From CAG-488 sp051881315 (lineage in GTDB: Bacteria > Bacillota > Clostridia > Oscillospirales > Acutalibacteraceae), in NCBI GenBank assembly GCA_051881315.1, contig JBJEPQ010000036.1, forward strand, positions 25,710 through 89,709: a stretch of DNA of 64,000 nucleotides, read 5' to 3'. Position 1 is the stretch's first letter. Every line of letters starts with the position of its first letter. The notes beneath the pieces are model-generated. The model ran no database searches. It saw nothing but the letters and a program-made list of their open reading frames with translations, and had not been told where the DNA came from. Made by a program: the position numbers and the translations under genes. Of this stretch, positions 50,730-58,510 are shown piece by piece.

Positions 50730-51059
50730 TTAAAGCTCATCAATTACACCTGCAACATACTTTTGAATCCGGGTGGCGTCGAAGATATTTATTTGTCCGT
50801 CGCCGTTAGTGTCTGCAACTGATTTTGCTATATCATCAAAATCGACCATTCCCGCAAGATATTTTTGAATCTCGACGGCGTCCCTTGCACTAATAACTCC
50901 GTCCAAATTCACATCGCCGAGAATAGAAACCGATGATGCTGTGTCTAAGGTTTGCTCTGCGTCTTCCGCATTGGTGTTTCCAACCGCAAATGCGGTTGTC
51001 AGCGCAAACGTCAGCAAAAGACATATCGCAATAATTACGCTCAGAATTCGTTTTTTCAT
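50730..51059 (-). CDS. Stand-alone secreted dockerin
   Basis: The 109-residue protein has a signal peptide (MKKRILSVIIAICLLL, cleavage near residue 26), a short linker and a type I dockerin. The two calcium-binding repeats are DVNLDGVISARDAVEIQKYL and DTNGDGQINIFDATRIQKYV. The conserved Asp/Asn calcium ligands and the paired IQKYLAG helices are intact. Nothing else is attached, so it is a free dockerin that could plug into a cohesin. Cohesin-like domains occur in the neighbouring 47214 and 34006 products. ATG 51059 follows AGGAGGAGG. Its signal sequence is nearly the same as that of the pullulanase-like protein upstream. Confidence 0.88.
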   Translation of the reverse strand: MKKRILSVIIAICLLLTFALTTAFAVGNTNAEDAEQTLDTASSVSILGDVNLDGVISARDAVEIQKYLAGMVDFDDIAKSVADTNGDGQINIFDATRIQKYVAGVIDEL

Positions 51060-51120
51060 TGTAGCCTCCTCCTAAGATTATATAATGTATAGCTTGCCTT
51101 TGTTTCTTTCGGAACATCTA

Positions 51121-51168
51121 TAAAGGTAAGTTTGTCTGAATTTTTAAATGCAGACAAACTTACCGTTG
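51121..51168 (-). terminator. Terminator after the pullulanase-like gene
   Basis: GGTAAGTTTGTCTG (51125-51138) pairs perfectly with CAGACAAACTTACC (51151-51164). On the minus strand it continues TTTAT. Confidence 0.7.
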
Positions 51169-51177
51169 CGTGAGTTG

Positions 51178-54100
51178 TTATGATACAAGTGAATCGAGTA
51201 ACATTATACAGCTTGCCAGGAATGCCTGGAGCAGTCTTACAAAGGATACAAAGACAACCTTGATCCATTTTATTATGCTGTTGCCATCGTTATCGGAAGG
51301 ATCTGTCGGATCGGTCGGGTCTGTCGGATCTGTCGGATCGTCAGGCTCGCCGAGAGGAGGAATAACAACGCTGTCTTTATCGGTGATTTCCGTTTCGCCG
51401 TTTGCGTCCTCAAACCAACGCTGACAGTCGTCGCAGACGTAATAAGCTTTGTTGCCCGACTCCGTAGCGGTCGCTTCCTTTGCGGAAATGAATTTCAAGC
51501 TGTGGTTACTGCTGTCAAGTCCGCCGTATTCCGCACCGCAATATTCGCAGAAAGCCTTTTTGGTGCAGGTTGCAATTCCGCCGGAGTGCTTAGCCTGATC
51601 CTGAATCTCTTTGCAGTCGCCGTTCTGACAATTATGCCAGTGGTAGGTATCGTCATAATCCCAATCGCCTGTAAAGTCGTGGATATGCTGCTCGGAAACT
51701 GTTATCGTAAAGGTAGCGCCCGTCTTTGTTACATTGTCAAATTCAGTAAGATCAAGTCTGAGCGTTACGGTGGAATTGTCGTTGAGCACCGGGAAGGCTA
51801 TTAAATAATCGTATTTATATTCTGCTTTTGTTTCGATGCCCGAGCCGCGATAAGTGCCACTCCAGGAATCGCTGTCAGAGTTGTATGAGGCGAATGCGAC
51901 CTCATAATGATTATAAAGCGCACTTTCATTAGCTTTAACGCCATTATATGTAATTTCATATACCTGAGGTGAAACAACCGTCATGAGGTTTTTGTAGTCG
52001 ATATTTTCACCCGATACTCCGTTAAGCCAGTTTCCTTTTCCGTTGCCGAAAGCAATGATTGACGGGCACTTATAAATATAGTTTACAACAATATCCTCTT
52101 GTGTGAATGTGCCGGTTGCGTTACCGAAAACTCCTTTATAGGAATAATATTTGTCGGTGACCTCCGGGTTGGATGCAGTCTGGTATGCGGTGCCTATTTC
52201 ACCCTGCAAAACAACAGAGTCCGCAAGCTTTGTTTCACCGTCTTCGTAAAGATAGTTTACGGTTACCGTGCCTATATTATCTTCTATTGCGGCGGATTCG
52301 TAGCTGCTCTTTTCTACGGCTATCAATGCCGAATATGCAGGTACGTTAAAGGTTGAGCCGCTAACCTCGGCAAGCTTTTTTACGCCGGCAGTGCTGCCGT
52401 TTGCAATAACTACCCACTCGGTGGTTTCTTGATCCTTTAATGTAACCTCTGCGTCGGTATCGGCACTGTTAAAGATAACCGCCATCTTGCTCCACTCGCC
52501 GGGAGTATTATTGGAAATCGTGTAAGCAATCTGATTTGTTGAGTTAGCTATGCTGTCATTGAAGATGAAAGCGTTTTTGTACGTATTGTCGGCGCAGGTC
52601 AGGGGAGAGAAGTTCTTCCTTATTTTCATAAGTCCCTTGTAGTAAGAAACTACGTCGCCGTATATCAGAGTATTCTCCCATCTTATTTTAGATGTATCGG
52701 CATTATTATAGCCTCTGATTCGGCCGTCTCTGCTGCGGCACATCTCCTCACCGGCAAACATAAGCGGAATACCCTGGGACATATAAACTATGGAGCCTGC
52801 AAGCTTGTTAATCTTTACTGCTTCCGGAATTCTTCTGCCGTAGTCGGCATCTGTTGCAGAACTGATAATTTTGTCGTAGAGGGTTAAGCCGTTTTGAGAT
52901 GAAGCGTATGAAATAGTCTGCGACGGTGTAACGGATGCTGAGATTTCGCCGCTCAGGGGGTGGGCTGTCAGTCCGTTCTTAACCAGGGGAGCCGCAGATG
53001 CTTTGCCCTGTGCAAATCCCAGGTCTTCTATATTCGATTCATAGCCCCTGATACCGGTGCTGAGAGCGTTATTATAAAAAGCAAAATTGCTGCTCAGCTC
53101 ATCGGCATTTTCCGCGGTTACAGGCAAATATTTCTGTCCGGTGCAGGTTGTTGACGGGTGATAAGAATTGCCTACGTACTGCTCGTTGCCCCATGTTATG
53201 ATTCGGGAATCCACACTGTCGAGCTCGTCTCTTATCATATTTACGGTCTCAACATCCATAAGACCTGTTGAGTTAAAGCTAAAGCCGTCAATGTGATACT
53301 CGTCTACCCAGTAAAGCAATGAATTAATAATAAAATTACGGTACATTACGCGCTCTGTTGCTAAGTCGTTACCGTAGCCTGAGCCGTTGGAAAAACCACC
53401 GTCTGCGGTATATCTATAATAATAGTCGGGCACAGTTGCCTGGAAAGCGGAATTATTTGAGAAGACATGGGTGTAGTCAACATCCATTACAACGGAGATG
53501 CCTGCATTGTGAAGCGCCTGAATCATTTGCTTACATTCCGTGATTCTGACGTTGCCATTATAGGGGTTCGAAGCATACGAGCCCTCGGGAACATTGAAGT
53601 TTTTGGGGTCGGTTCCTGTAGAGTAGTATTCGTTTGAGCTGCTTTCGTCAATAGAAGCAAAGTCGTAGAACGGATTAAGCTTAACCGTTGTTACACCAAG
53701 CTCTTTAAGGTAGTCAATGCCTGTGGAAACATTACCCTCGCCGTTGAGTGTTGTGCCGCTTTCGGTGAAGCCGAGATACTTGCCCCTATTATCTTTGGAC
53801 ACGCCGGAGGAAGCGTCATAGGAAAAGTCTTTAATATTTAAATCCCACACCAAGGAATCGGTGGTTTTACCGACGAACACATGACTGTCGTTTTCCCAAC
53901 CCTCGGGGTCGGTGGAATCAAGGTCGCATACCATTGAGCGGTCACCGTTTATTCCTGCTGCAACCGCATAGGGGTCCGTTGTTTTCTTCGTTGTTACTGC
54001 TGAACTTGTTACGCTTTTGGCTGTGACTGTGTAGGTATAATAAACGTCTCTGAAGTCACCCTCCAAATATACTGACCAGACGCCTGTTGTCTCGTCAAAA

Positions 54101-54951
54101 GTCATATCGCCTTTACCCAATTCTTGTGCGTACGGCTCGCCGTCAGAACCGGTTGAATAAATATTTACCTCCACATTCGTTGCAGTAGGTGCCCAGACCT
54201 TAAAGGTTGTGGCATCGGGTGAATATGTTACGCCAAGATCGTTTCCTGTGTAAACGTATTTGCTTTCAAGCTCTTTGCAAGCCGTTGTTTTGGCTGAATC
54301 GGCAGTATAATCACTGCCGGAAAAGTCTGTACCGCACTCGGGACACTCGACGAACCAACGTCCGTTTTCACGCTTAGGCACATAGCTGTGGGCTGCCAGG
54401 TTGAAGATCTGATTGCAACCGCTGACAGTACATGCTTTCCAATGGTTAGTTTTATTTATCTTCCAATCGCTGAATATGTGCTCATGATTCTGTTTAATTT
54501 CAACCTTAATTTGAGGACGTATGTAATGGTTAGCTGAATCGTAAATAAACTGTAATGTGTATGTTATATCTGCCCAATTGTACGGGGAAGATATCTCAAT
54601 ATAATCATCTTCCGGCACTCCGCCTTCGGGGACAGATTTCATATTTGCGAAGTCAAAATCGTCTGAGATTTCGCCTGTTATGTATTGTGAATCGGAGTTT
54701 ACAAAAACAAACTTCTGATTTTCACATTTCGGAACATTCAATGCCGTAAATTCATAAACATCAGGTGAGACCTCGACCATTCGGTTTAATGATGTTTTGC
54801 CGTTGCCGACGCCGTTGTTGATAAGCCCGGAGCCGCAAATATAATAACCGCTGTAATCGATGTTATCTTCTTTGTTCTCCGCACCTATCATCGGCACTAA
54901 TGTAATAATCATACATATTGCCAGTATTACGCTCAGAATTCGTTTTTTCAT
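51178..54951 (-). CDS. Type I pullulanase-like surface protein with all catalytic carboxylates replaced
   Basis: The 1257-residue exported protein has a signal peptide (1-24), a beta-sandwich module (about 33-152), a Cys/His module (155-210), a CBM48-like domain (about 236-345), a GH13 barrel (about 366-800) with C-domain, a MucBP-like domain (about 905-985), an X25-related module and Cys/His module, a DPT linker and a tail (WIKVVFVSFVRLLQAFLASC). The fold motif DPKNFNVPEGSY is intact. However, the nucleophile position reads GFSFN (Asn560, not Asp), the acid/base position WGN (Asn589, not Glu) and the HD pair QN (Gln686-Asn687). YNWGYDP is STGTDP and DVVYNH is DVDYTH. It should bind rather than cut starch. 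ATG 54951 follows AGGAGG, 18 bases behind the TetR gene. Confidence 0.88.
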   Translation of the reverse strand: MKKRILSVILAICMIITLVPMIGAENKEDNIDYSGYYICGSGLINNGVGNGKTSLNRMVEVSPDVYEFTALNVPKCENQKFVFVNSDSQYITGEISDDFDFANMKSVPEGGVPEDDYIEISSPYNWADITYTLQFIYDSANHYIRPQIKVEIKQNHEHIFSDWKINKTNHWKACTVSGCNQIFNLAAHSYVPKRENGRWFVECPECGTDFSGSDYTADSAKTTACKELESKYVYTGNDLGVTYSPDATTFKVWAPTATNVEVNIYSTGSDGEPYAQELGKGDMTFDETTGVWSVYLEGDFRDVYYTYTVTAKSVTSSAVTTKKTTDPYAVAAGINGDRSMVCDLDSTDPEGWENDSHVFVGKTTDSLVWDLNIKDFSYDASSGVSKDNRGKYLGFTESGTTLNGEGNVSTGIDYLKELGVTTVKLNPFYDFASIDESSSNEYYSTGTDPKNFNVPEGSYASNPYNGNVRITECKQMIQALHNAGISVVMDVDYTHVFSNNSAFQATVPDYYYRYTADGGFSNGSGYGNDLATERVMYRNFIINSLLYWVDEYHIDGFSFNSTGLMDVETVNMIRDELDSVDSRIITWGNEQYVGNSYHPSTTCTGQKYLPVTAENADELSSNFAFYNNALSTGIRGYESNIEDLGFAQGKASAAPLVKNGLTAHPLSGEISASVTPSQTISYASSQNGLTLYDKIISSATDADYGRRIPEAVKINKLAGSIVYMSQGIPLMFAGEEMCRSRDGRIRGYNNADTSKIRWENTLIYGDVVSYYKGLMKIRKNFSPLTCADNTYKNAFIFNDSIANSTNQIAYTISNNTPGEWSKMAVIFNSADTDAEVTLKDQETTEWVVIANGSTAGVKKLAEVSGSTFNVPAYSALIAVEKSSYESAAIEDNIGTVTVNYLYEDGETKLADSVVLQGEIGTAYQTASNPEVTDKYYSYKGVFGNATGTFTQEDIVVNYIYKCPSIIAFGNGKGNWLNGVSGENIDYKNLMTVVSPQVYEITYNGVKANESALYNHYEVAFASYNSDSDSWSGTYRGSGIETKAEYKYDYLIAFPVLNDNSTVTLRLDLTEFDNVTKTGATFTITVSEQHIHDFTGDWDYDDTYHWHNCQNGDCKEIQDQAKHSGGIATCTKKAFCEYCGAEYGGLDSSNHSLKFISAKEATATESGNKAYYVCDDCQRWFEDANGETEITDKDSVVIPPLGEPDDPTDPTDPTDPTDPSDNDGNSIIKWIKVVFVSFVRLLQAFLASCIMLLDSLVS

Positions 54952-54969
54952 TGCAGTTTCCTCCTAAGA

Positions 54970-55551
54970 TTATTTTGGGTTATATTTTATAATAAAGAGC
55001 TCAAGACTTTCCTTGAGCACTTCTATCTGGGATTTGAGATAGTACTCATCTTCAAACAGTGCGTAATGTACGCAGGCTCTGATTAAAATAAATATCAGCG
55101 GCGTCAGCTTTTCGCTGGGAATACCCAGCTTGCCCTCCAGGCTCCTTGCATATTCCGAATAACGCCGATCCACACCTGCAAAGAATTTCTTGCCGTATTC
55201 TATGTATTTCGGGTGGGTATAGACCTGATACATCAGGCGGTATTTTTTTCCGTGCTTTCGTGCCGTCCAGTACGGTATCTCGTCAATGAACCGCCACAGC
55301 TCCTCGACATCCGAAGGGGCTTTCGCCATAAAATCGTCTTCAACCTTACTCATACAGTATTCTGTTGACTTAACGATAAGGTCGTCTAAATTGTCAAAAT
55401 ACTGATACAGGCTCGCAACATTACAGCCGCAGGCGGCAGCAACGGCTTTTATACCGACAGCGTTAAGGCCTTTCTCCGCATAGCAGTCAAAGCACTTTTC
55501 CATGATCTCAATTTGCTTTGCCCTGCGGGCTTCTTCGTTTACAGTGCGCAA
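54970..55551 (-). CDS. TetR-family regulator
   Basis: This 193-residue protein has an N-terminal helix-turn-helix of the TetR kind (IKAVAAACGCNVASLYQYFDN, about residues 34-53) and an all-helical ligand domain. The start is TTG 55551 with AAGGGGGG seven bases upstream; an in-frame ATG at 55581 would fall on the operator and is less likely. A promoter and a palindrome lie directly upstream, fitting autorepression. The pullulanase-like gene follows after 18 bases, so the regulator probably controls it. The inducer is unknown. Confidence 0.88.
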   Translation of the reverse strand: MRTVNEEARRAKQIEIMEKCFDCYAEKGLNAVGIKAVAAACGCNVASLYQYFDNLDDLIVKSTEYCMSKVEDDFMAKAPSDVEELWRFIDEIPYWTARKHGKKYRLMYQVYTHPKYIEYGKKFFAGVDRRYSEYARSLEGKLGIPSEKLTPLIFILIRACVHYALFEDEYYLKSQIEVLKESLELFIIKYNPK

Positions 55552-55579
55552 TAAAAATCCCCCCTTGCCGCAAAAAAGC

Positions 55580-55591
55580 AAACGTTCGTTT
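55580..55591. promoter_or_regulatory. Palindromic operator of the TetR gene
   Basis: AAACG-TT-CGTTT is a perfect inverted repeat just downstream of the -10 box of the TetR promoter, placed to block transcription. A flanking C/A and A/T extend it loosely. Confidence 0.6.
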
Positions 55592-55593
55592 AT

Positions 55594-55622
55594 ATTATAC
55601 TGTTTTCGCTATGTTATGTCAA
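55594..55622 (-). promoter_or_regulatory. Promoter of the TetR/pullulanase-like unit
   Basis: On the minus strand a perfect TTGACA (55622-55617), a 17-base spacer and TATAAT (55599-55594). Confidence 0.85.
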
Positions 55623-55933
55623 GCATTGACTGTAATAATTATAGCTTTTTAACAGATAATTACTTCAAATCTTATTAAATATCTTTATTAAGCTGTTACC
55701 TTTTAAAGGTTCATGCAAAAGAACAGTTATTTATTATGATAATAATATTGCTTCCTTTTCTATGAAACTGAGCAAACGGTGTGAGTGTCAATTAAAAAGG
55801 TTAATTTTTTTTAAAATGGAGAAAAACAGTTATAATATTGTACAAATTATTACATTAGAAATCACTAAATCATTGATTTAATTAAAAAAAATACAACATT
55901 TATATAAAATACATAAAAAATGATTTTATAATA
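55623..55933. other. AT-rich intergenic region without visible gene
   Basis: About 310 bases of strongly AT-rich DNA separate the TetR promoter from the divergent 56041 transcription unit. I see no open reading frame, repeat or RNA structure in it that stands out. Confidence 0.5.
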
Positions 55934-55962
55934 TTGATTCTTTAGGAATAATGGGCTATAAT
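55934..55962 (+). promoter_or_regulatory. Promoter of the 56041 gene
   Basis: TTGATT (55934-55939), a 17-base spacer and TATAAT (55957-55962). An ATACAAAA/TTTTGTAT hairpin lies in the leader at 55977-55998. Confidence 0.65.
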
Positions 55963-56040
55963 TGCACTTGTAAGCTATACAAAACAGTAATTTTGTATAT
56001 CATAGTTGTTGCAAATATAAAAAGAATTAAGGTGATTATT

Positions 56041-57246
56041 ATGTCAGAGATAAAAAAGAAAGTGCTTGATCTTGACGGAGCAGGAATAATCTATCCCTAT
56101 GTTTCAAGTGAAAAATGGAACAGCGTGTATCGCATTGAGGTGAAGATTAAAGAGTCTGTCAATCTTGAAAGACTTTCAAAAGCCATTGCCGAATTATATC
56201 GAAAATATCCTTATTTCTTTATGACTATCGGAGAAACAAAGAAAAAATATTATCTCAAGGAGTGCGAGGTGAATATTAACAGGCTTTACGGAGAGGATAA
56301 CGGTCCTTGTAAGCCTTTTAATTTAAAGCTTGGCGAGCCGCTTATTCGTTTTTTGTACAGCGATCAATCAATAAAGCTTGAAATGTTTCACAGTCTTACG
56401 GACGGGCGAGGAGCGATTGAGCTTATGAAAGCTTTCTTGAAAGAATATTTCACAGAAGGAGCTTCCGAGGAACGCAATGAGCTCTTAGATAATACTGAGG
56501 ATATTTTTGACAGGATTTACAAGACAGGCGGAAAAAATGTCAGCAGGCTTCTTCCTGATTCTTTTCAGATTGGCAGAGAACATCCTATTGCGTTCAGCTT
56601 CAAAACTATCGAAATGCCGAGCAGTAGTCTTATTGACGCCGCCCACAGATACGGAGTATCGGTTGCAGTTTTTCTTTGCGCTCTGCACATCAAAGCGATT
56701 GCCGACACAAGGACAAGCTTCCGCAGAAAGATCTGCATTTCAGTTCCGGTTGAGTTAAGAAAGCGATTTAACTTTATGTCATGCCGAAATTCATCTTTAT
56801 ACTTTCTCGTTGATGTTAATCAGGAGGAGACAATCGACTTTAAATCCCTGATTGAAACAGTCAGAAAGAAGTTTAAGGAAAATATCAATATCGAAAATAT
56901 GCGTAACATTGCATATACAAATGTTAAATCTGCTAAAATGAAAGCTTTTGAGCTTCTGCCGCTGTCCGTAAAAAGTACAATTTTGAAATTCGGTTATAAA
57001 CACATGGGAGAAAACCAGTTCAGCTCGGCTTTAACTGATATCGGGGTAATTAAGCTTGACGAAAATCTCAGCAAGCTTGTTGAAGATATTTATTTTGTGC
57101 TTGGTAAACAGGTCACTCACCCCATAAACATTGCCGCCTCAACCTATAAGGAAAAGGCAAAGATGGTTGTTTCATATGATATTGAGAGCGATTTTTATAT
57201 CAATGCTTTGAAGCGATTGATAGGGAAATATGTACTCTGTAATTAA
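56041..57246 (+). CDS. Condensation-superfamily acyltransferase (HxxxD)
   Basis: The 401-residue protein has the HxxxDG motif at His117-Asp121 (FHSLTDGRGA), the catalytic signature of the chloramphenicol acetyltransferase/condensation/alcohol acetyltransferase superfamily, in the two-lobed layout of the last group. It would move an acyl group to an alcohol or amine, in the cytoplasm or at the membrane face. ATG 56041 is preferred because AAGGTG lies upstream; an in-frame ATG 30 codons earlier lies only 30 bases after the -35 box. Substrate unknown. It stands alone between a promoter and a large hairpin. Confidence 0.75.
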   Translation: MSEIKKKVLDLDGAGIIYPYVSSEKWNSVYRIEVKIKESVNLERLSKAIAELYRKYPYFFMTIGETKKKYYLKECEVNINRLYGEDNGPCKPFNLKLGEPLIRFLYSDQSIKLEMFHSLTDGRGAIELMKAFLKEYFTEGASEERNELLDNTEDIFDRIYKTGGKNVSRLLPDSFQIGREHPIAFSFKTIEMPSSSLIDAAHRYGVSVAVFLCALHIKAIADTRTSFRRKICISVPVELRKRFNFMSCRNSSLYFLVDVNQEETIDFKSLIETVRKKFKENINIENMRNIAYTNVKSAKMKAFELLPLSVKSTILKFGYKHMGENQFSSALTDIGVIKLDENLSKLVEDIYFVLGKQVTHPINIAASTYKEKAKMVVSYDIESDFYINALKRLIGKYVLCN

Positions 57247-57264
57247 CTTTTAATCATAAAGAAG

Positions 57265-57319
57265 AAAAGCTATCATTTACAAACGGGATTTTTTCCGTGC
57301 TTTGTAAATCATAGCTTTT
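57265..57319. terminator. Long palindrome, probable bidirectional terminator
   Basis: A 19-base arm at 57265-57283 pairs with 57301-57319 with a single mismatch, around a loop that itself holds CGG/CCG. The genes on each side are convergent. T-runs after the stem are weak on both strands. Confidence 0.55.
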
Positions 57320-57352
57320 GTCTGAATAAAACGGTCAGACCGACCTTAAAAA

Positions 57353-58471
57353 TCAGTTTTTAATTCTCGGGAACTGCTTCTCGTCGCATCCCATGACTCT
57401 TGCAAGCTGAACTGAAATTTCACAGTTTTTGTACGCTTCACCCGTTACGAAGCCTGCGTCGGTTGCGGAAACGTAAACGGGAACATTAACGCCTGTATGA
57501 CTGCCTGTTGTGTAGTAATACTCATCAGTCTCGGCATTGTATGTGATACCGCCTGTTTCATGGTCGGCTGTTACAAGAACAAGCGTGTCGCCGTCCTGTG
57601 CGGCATAATCAAGCGCTACCTGAATAGCGTCGCTGAACTCGGCAAGATGTGAGGTTGCCCCGTCAAAGTTGTTGCTGTGTGAGTTCTTGTCGATATGTGC
57701 GCCCTCAACCATCAGGAAGAAACCGTCCTCGTCATCGTCAAGAAGGTCAATAGCCTTTTCCGTCATTTCGGCAATTCGGGGAGTGTCGTTATCGTTCTTG
57801 ATTCCGGCAATGTCATCCCAGTCAAACTGGGCAAATGAACGGGAGCCTTCCTCAAGCGAATTCATTTCCGTAGCCGTAGTGATGTAATCAAAGCCGTTTT
57901 TGGCGCATTTTTCCGCCGTTACGCTTTCAGAAGCACAGCCCCACAAAAGTGTAAGCTCAGATTTCATCTGATCGTTTGAAATATTCTTTTCGTTTCCGCG
58001 TGCAACCGCATGAGCCGAAAATGACGCCGGAGTTGCGCCGCTTGTTTTGTCGGTTGTAACAACGCCTGCAAGCTTGCCGTTCTCGATTGCAACCTCAGTA
58101 AGATTGGCAGGGACGTGCCGGTAATTCGCAAGCGGATTGAAAAGATATACGCCGACTGCGCCGTTGTAGGTTCTTACACCGCATGCAAGAGCAGTTCCGC
58201 CTGCGGCGCTGTCTGTAACCTTATTCGTGAAGCTTCTTGTTTCTGACTCGCAAAGAACGGGCATATTGTCCATTGCAAGATCAGGGGTTTTCATTTTCTT
58301 TGTAGCTGCGATTGTGTTGAAGCCCATACCGTCACCGATCATAAGAATAACGTTTTTATAGGTTTTGTAATCCTCGTGACCTGTTGCTTTTTTGCCTGTC
58401 ATTCCGAACAAACCGGAAATACAGATAAGTGCGGAAAGAGCAAGTGAAAGAATTGTTTTAATGATTGTCAA
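57353..58471 (-). CDS. Alkaline phosphatase
   Basis: The 372-residue exported enzyme has a signal peptide (to about residue 30) and then MIGDGMGFN (metal-binding Asp), TDSAAGGTALACG with the nucleophile Ser, EGAHID, and VTADHETGGI near the C-terminus. These are the zinc and active-site blocks of the PhoA superfamily. It releases phosphate from monoesters outside the cell. It follows the beta-propeller-like gene by 39 bases and probably shares its promoter. No Pho box was identified. Confidence 0.93.
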   Translation of the reverse strand: MTIIKTILSLALSALICISGLFGMTGKKATGHEDYKTYKNVILMIGDGMGFNTIAATKKMKTPDLAMDNMPVLCESETRSFTNKVTDSAAGGTALACGVRTYNGAVGVYLFNPLANYRHVPANLTEVAIENGKLAGVVTTDKTSGATPASFSAHAVARGNEKNISNDQMKSELTLLWGCASESVTAEKCAKNGFDYITTATEMNSLEEGSRSFAQFDWDDIAGIKNDNDTPRIAEMTEKAIDLLDDDEDGFFLMVEGAHIDKNSHSNNFDGATSHLAEFSDAIQVALDYAAQDGDTLVLVTADHETGGITYNAETDEYYYTTGSHTGVNVPVYVSATDAGFVTGEAYKNCEISVQLARVMGCDEKQFPRIKN

Positions 58472-58510
58472 AACAAAGCCCTCCTTAATTCATTATTGTT
58501 TTTAACGATT

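Noticed and set aside
51060..51120. Promoter with TATAAT near 51074 before the dockerin gene
   Set aside because: A TATAAT is present, but no acceptable -35 box lies 16-18 bases upstream.
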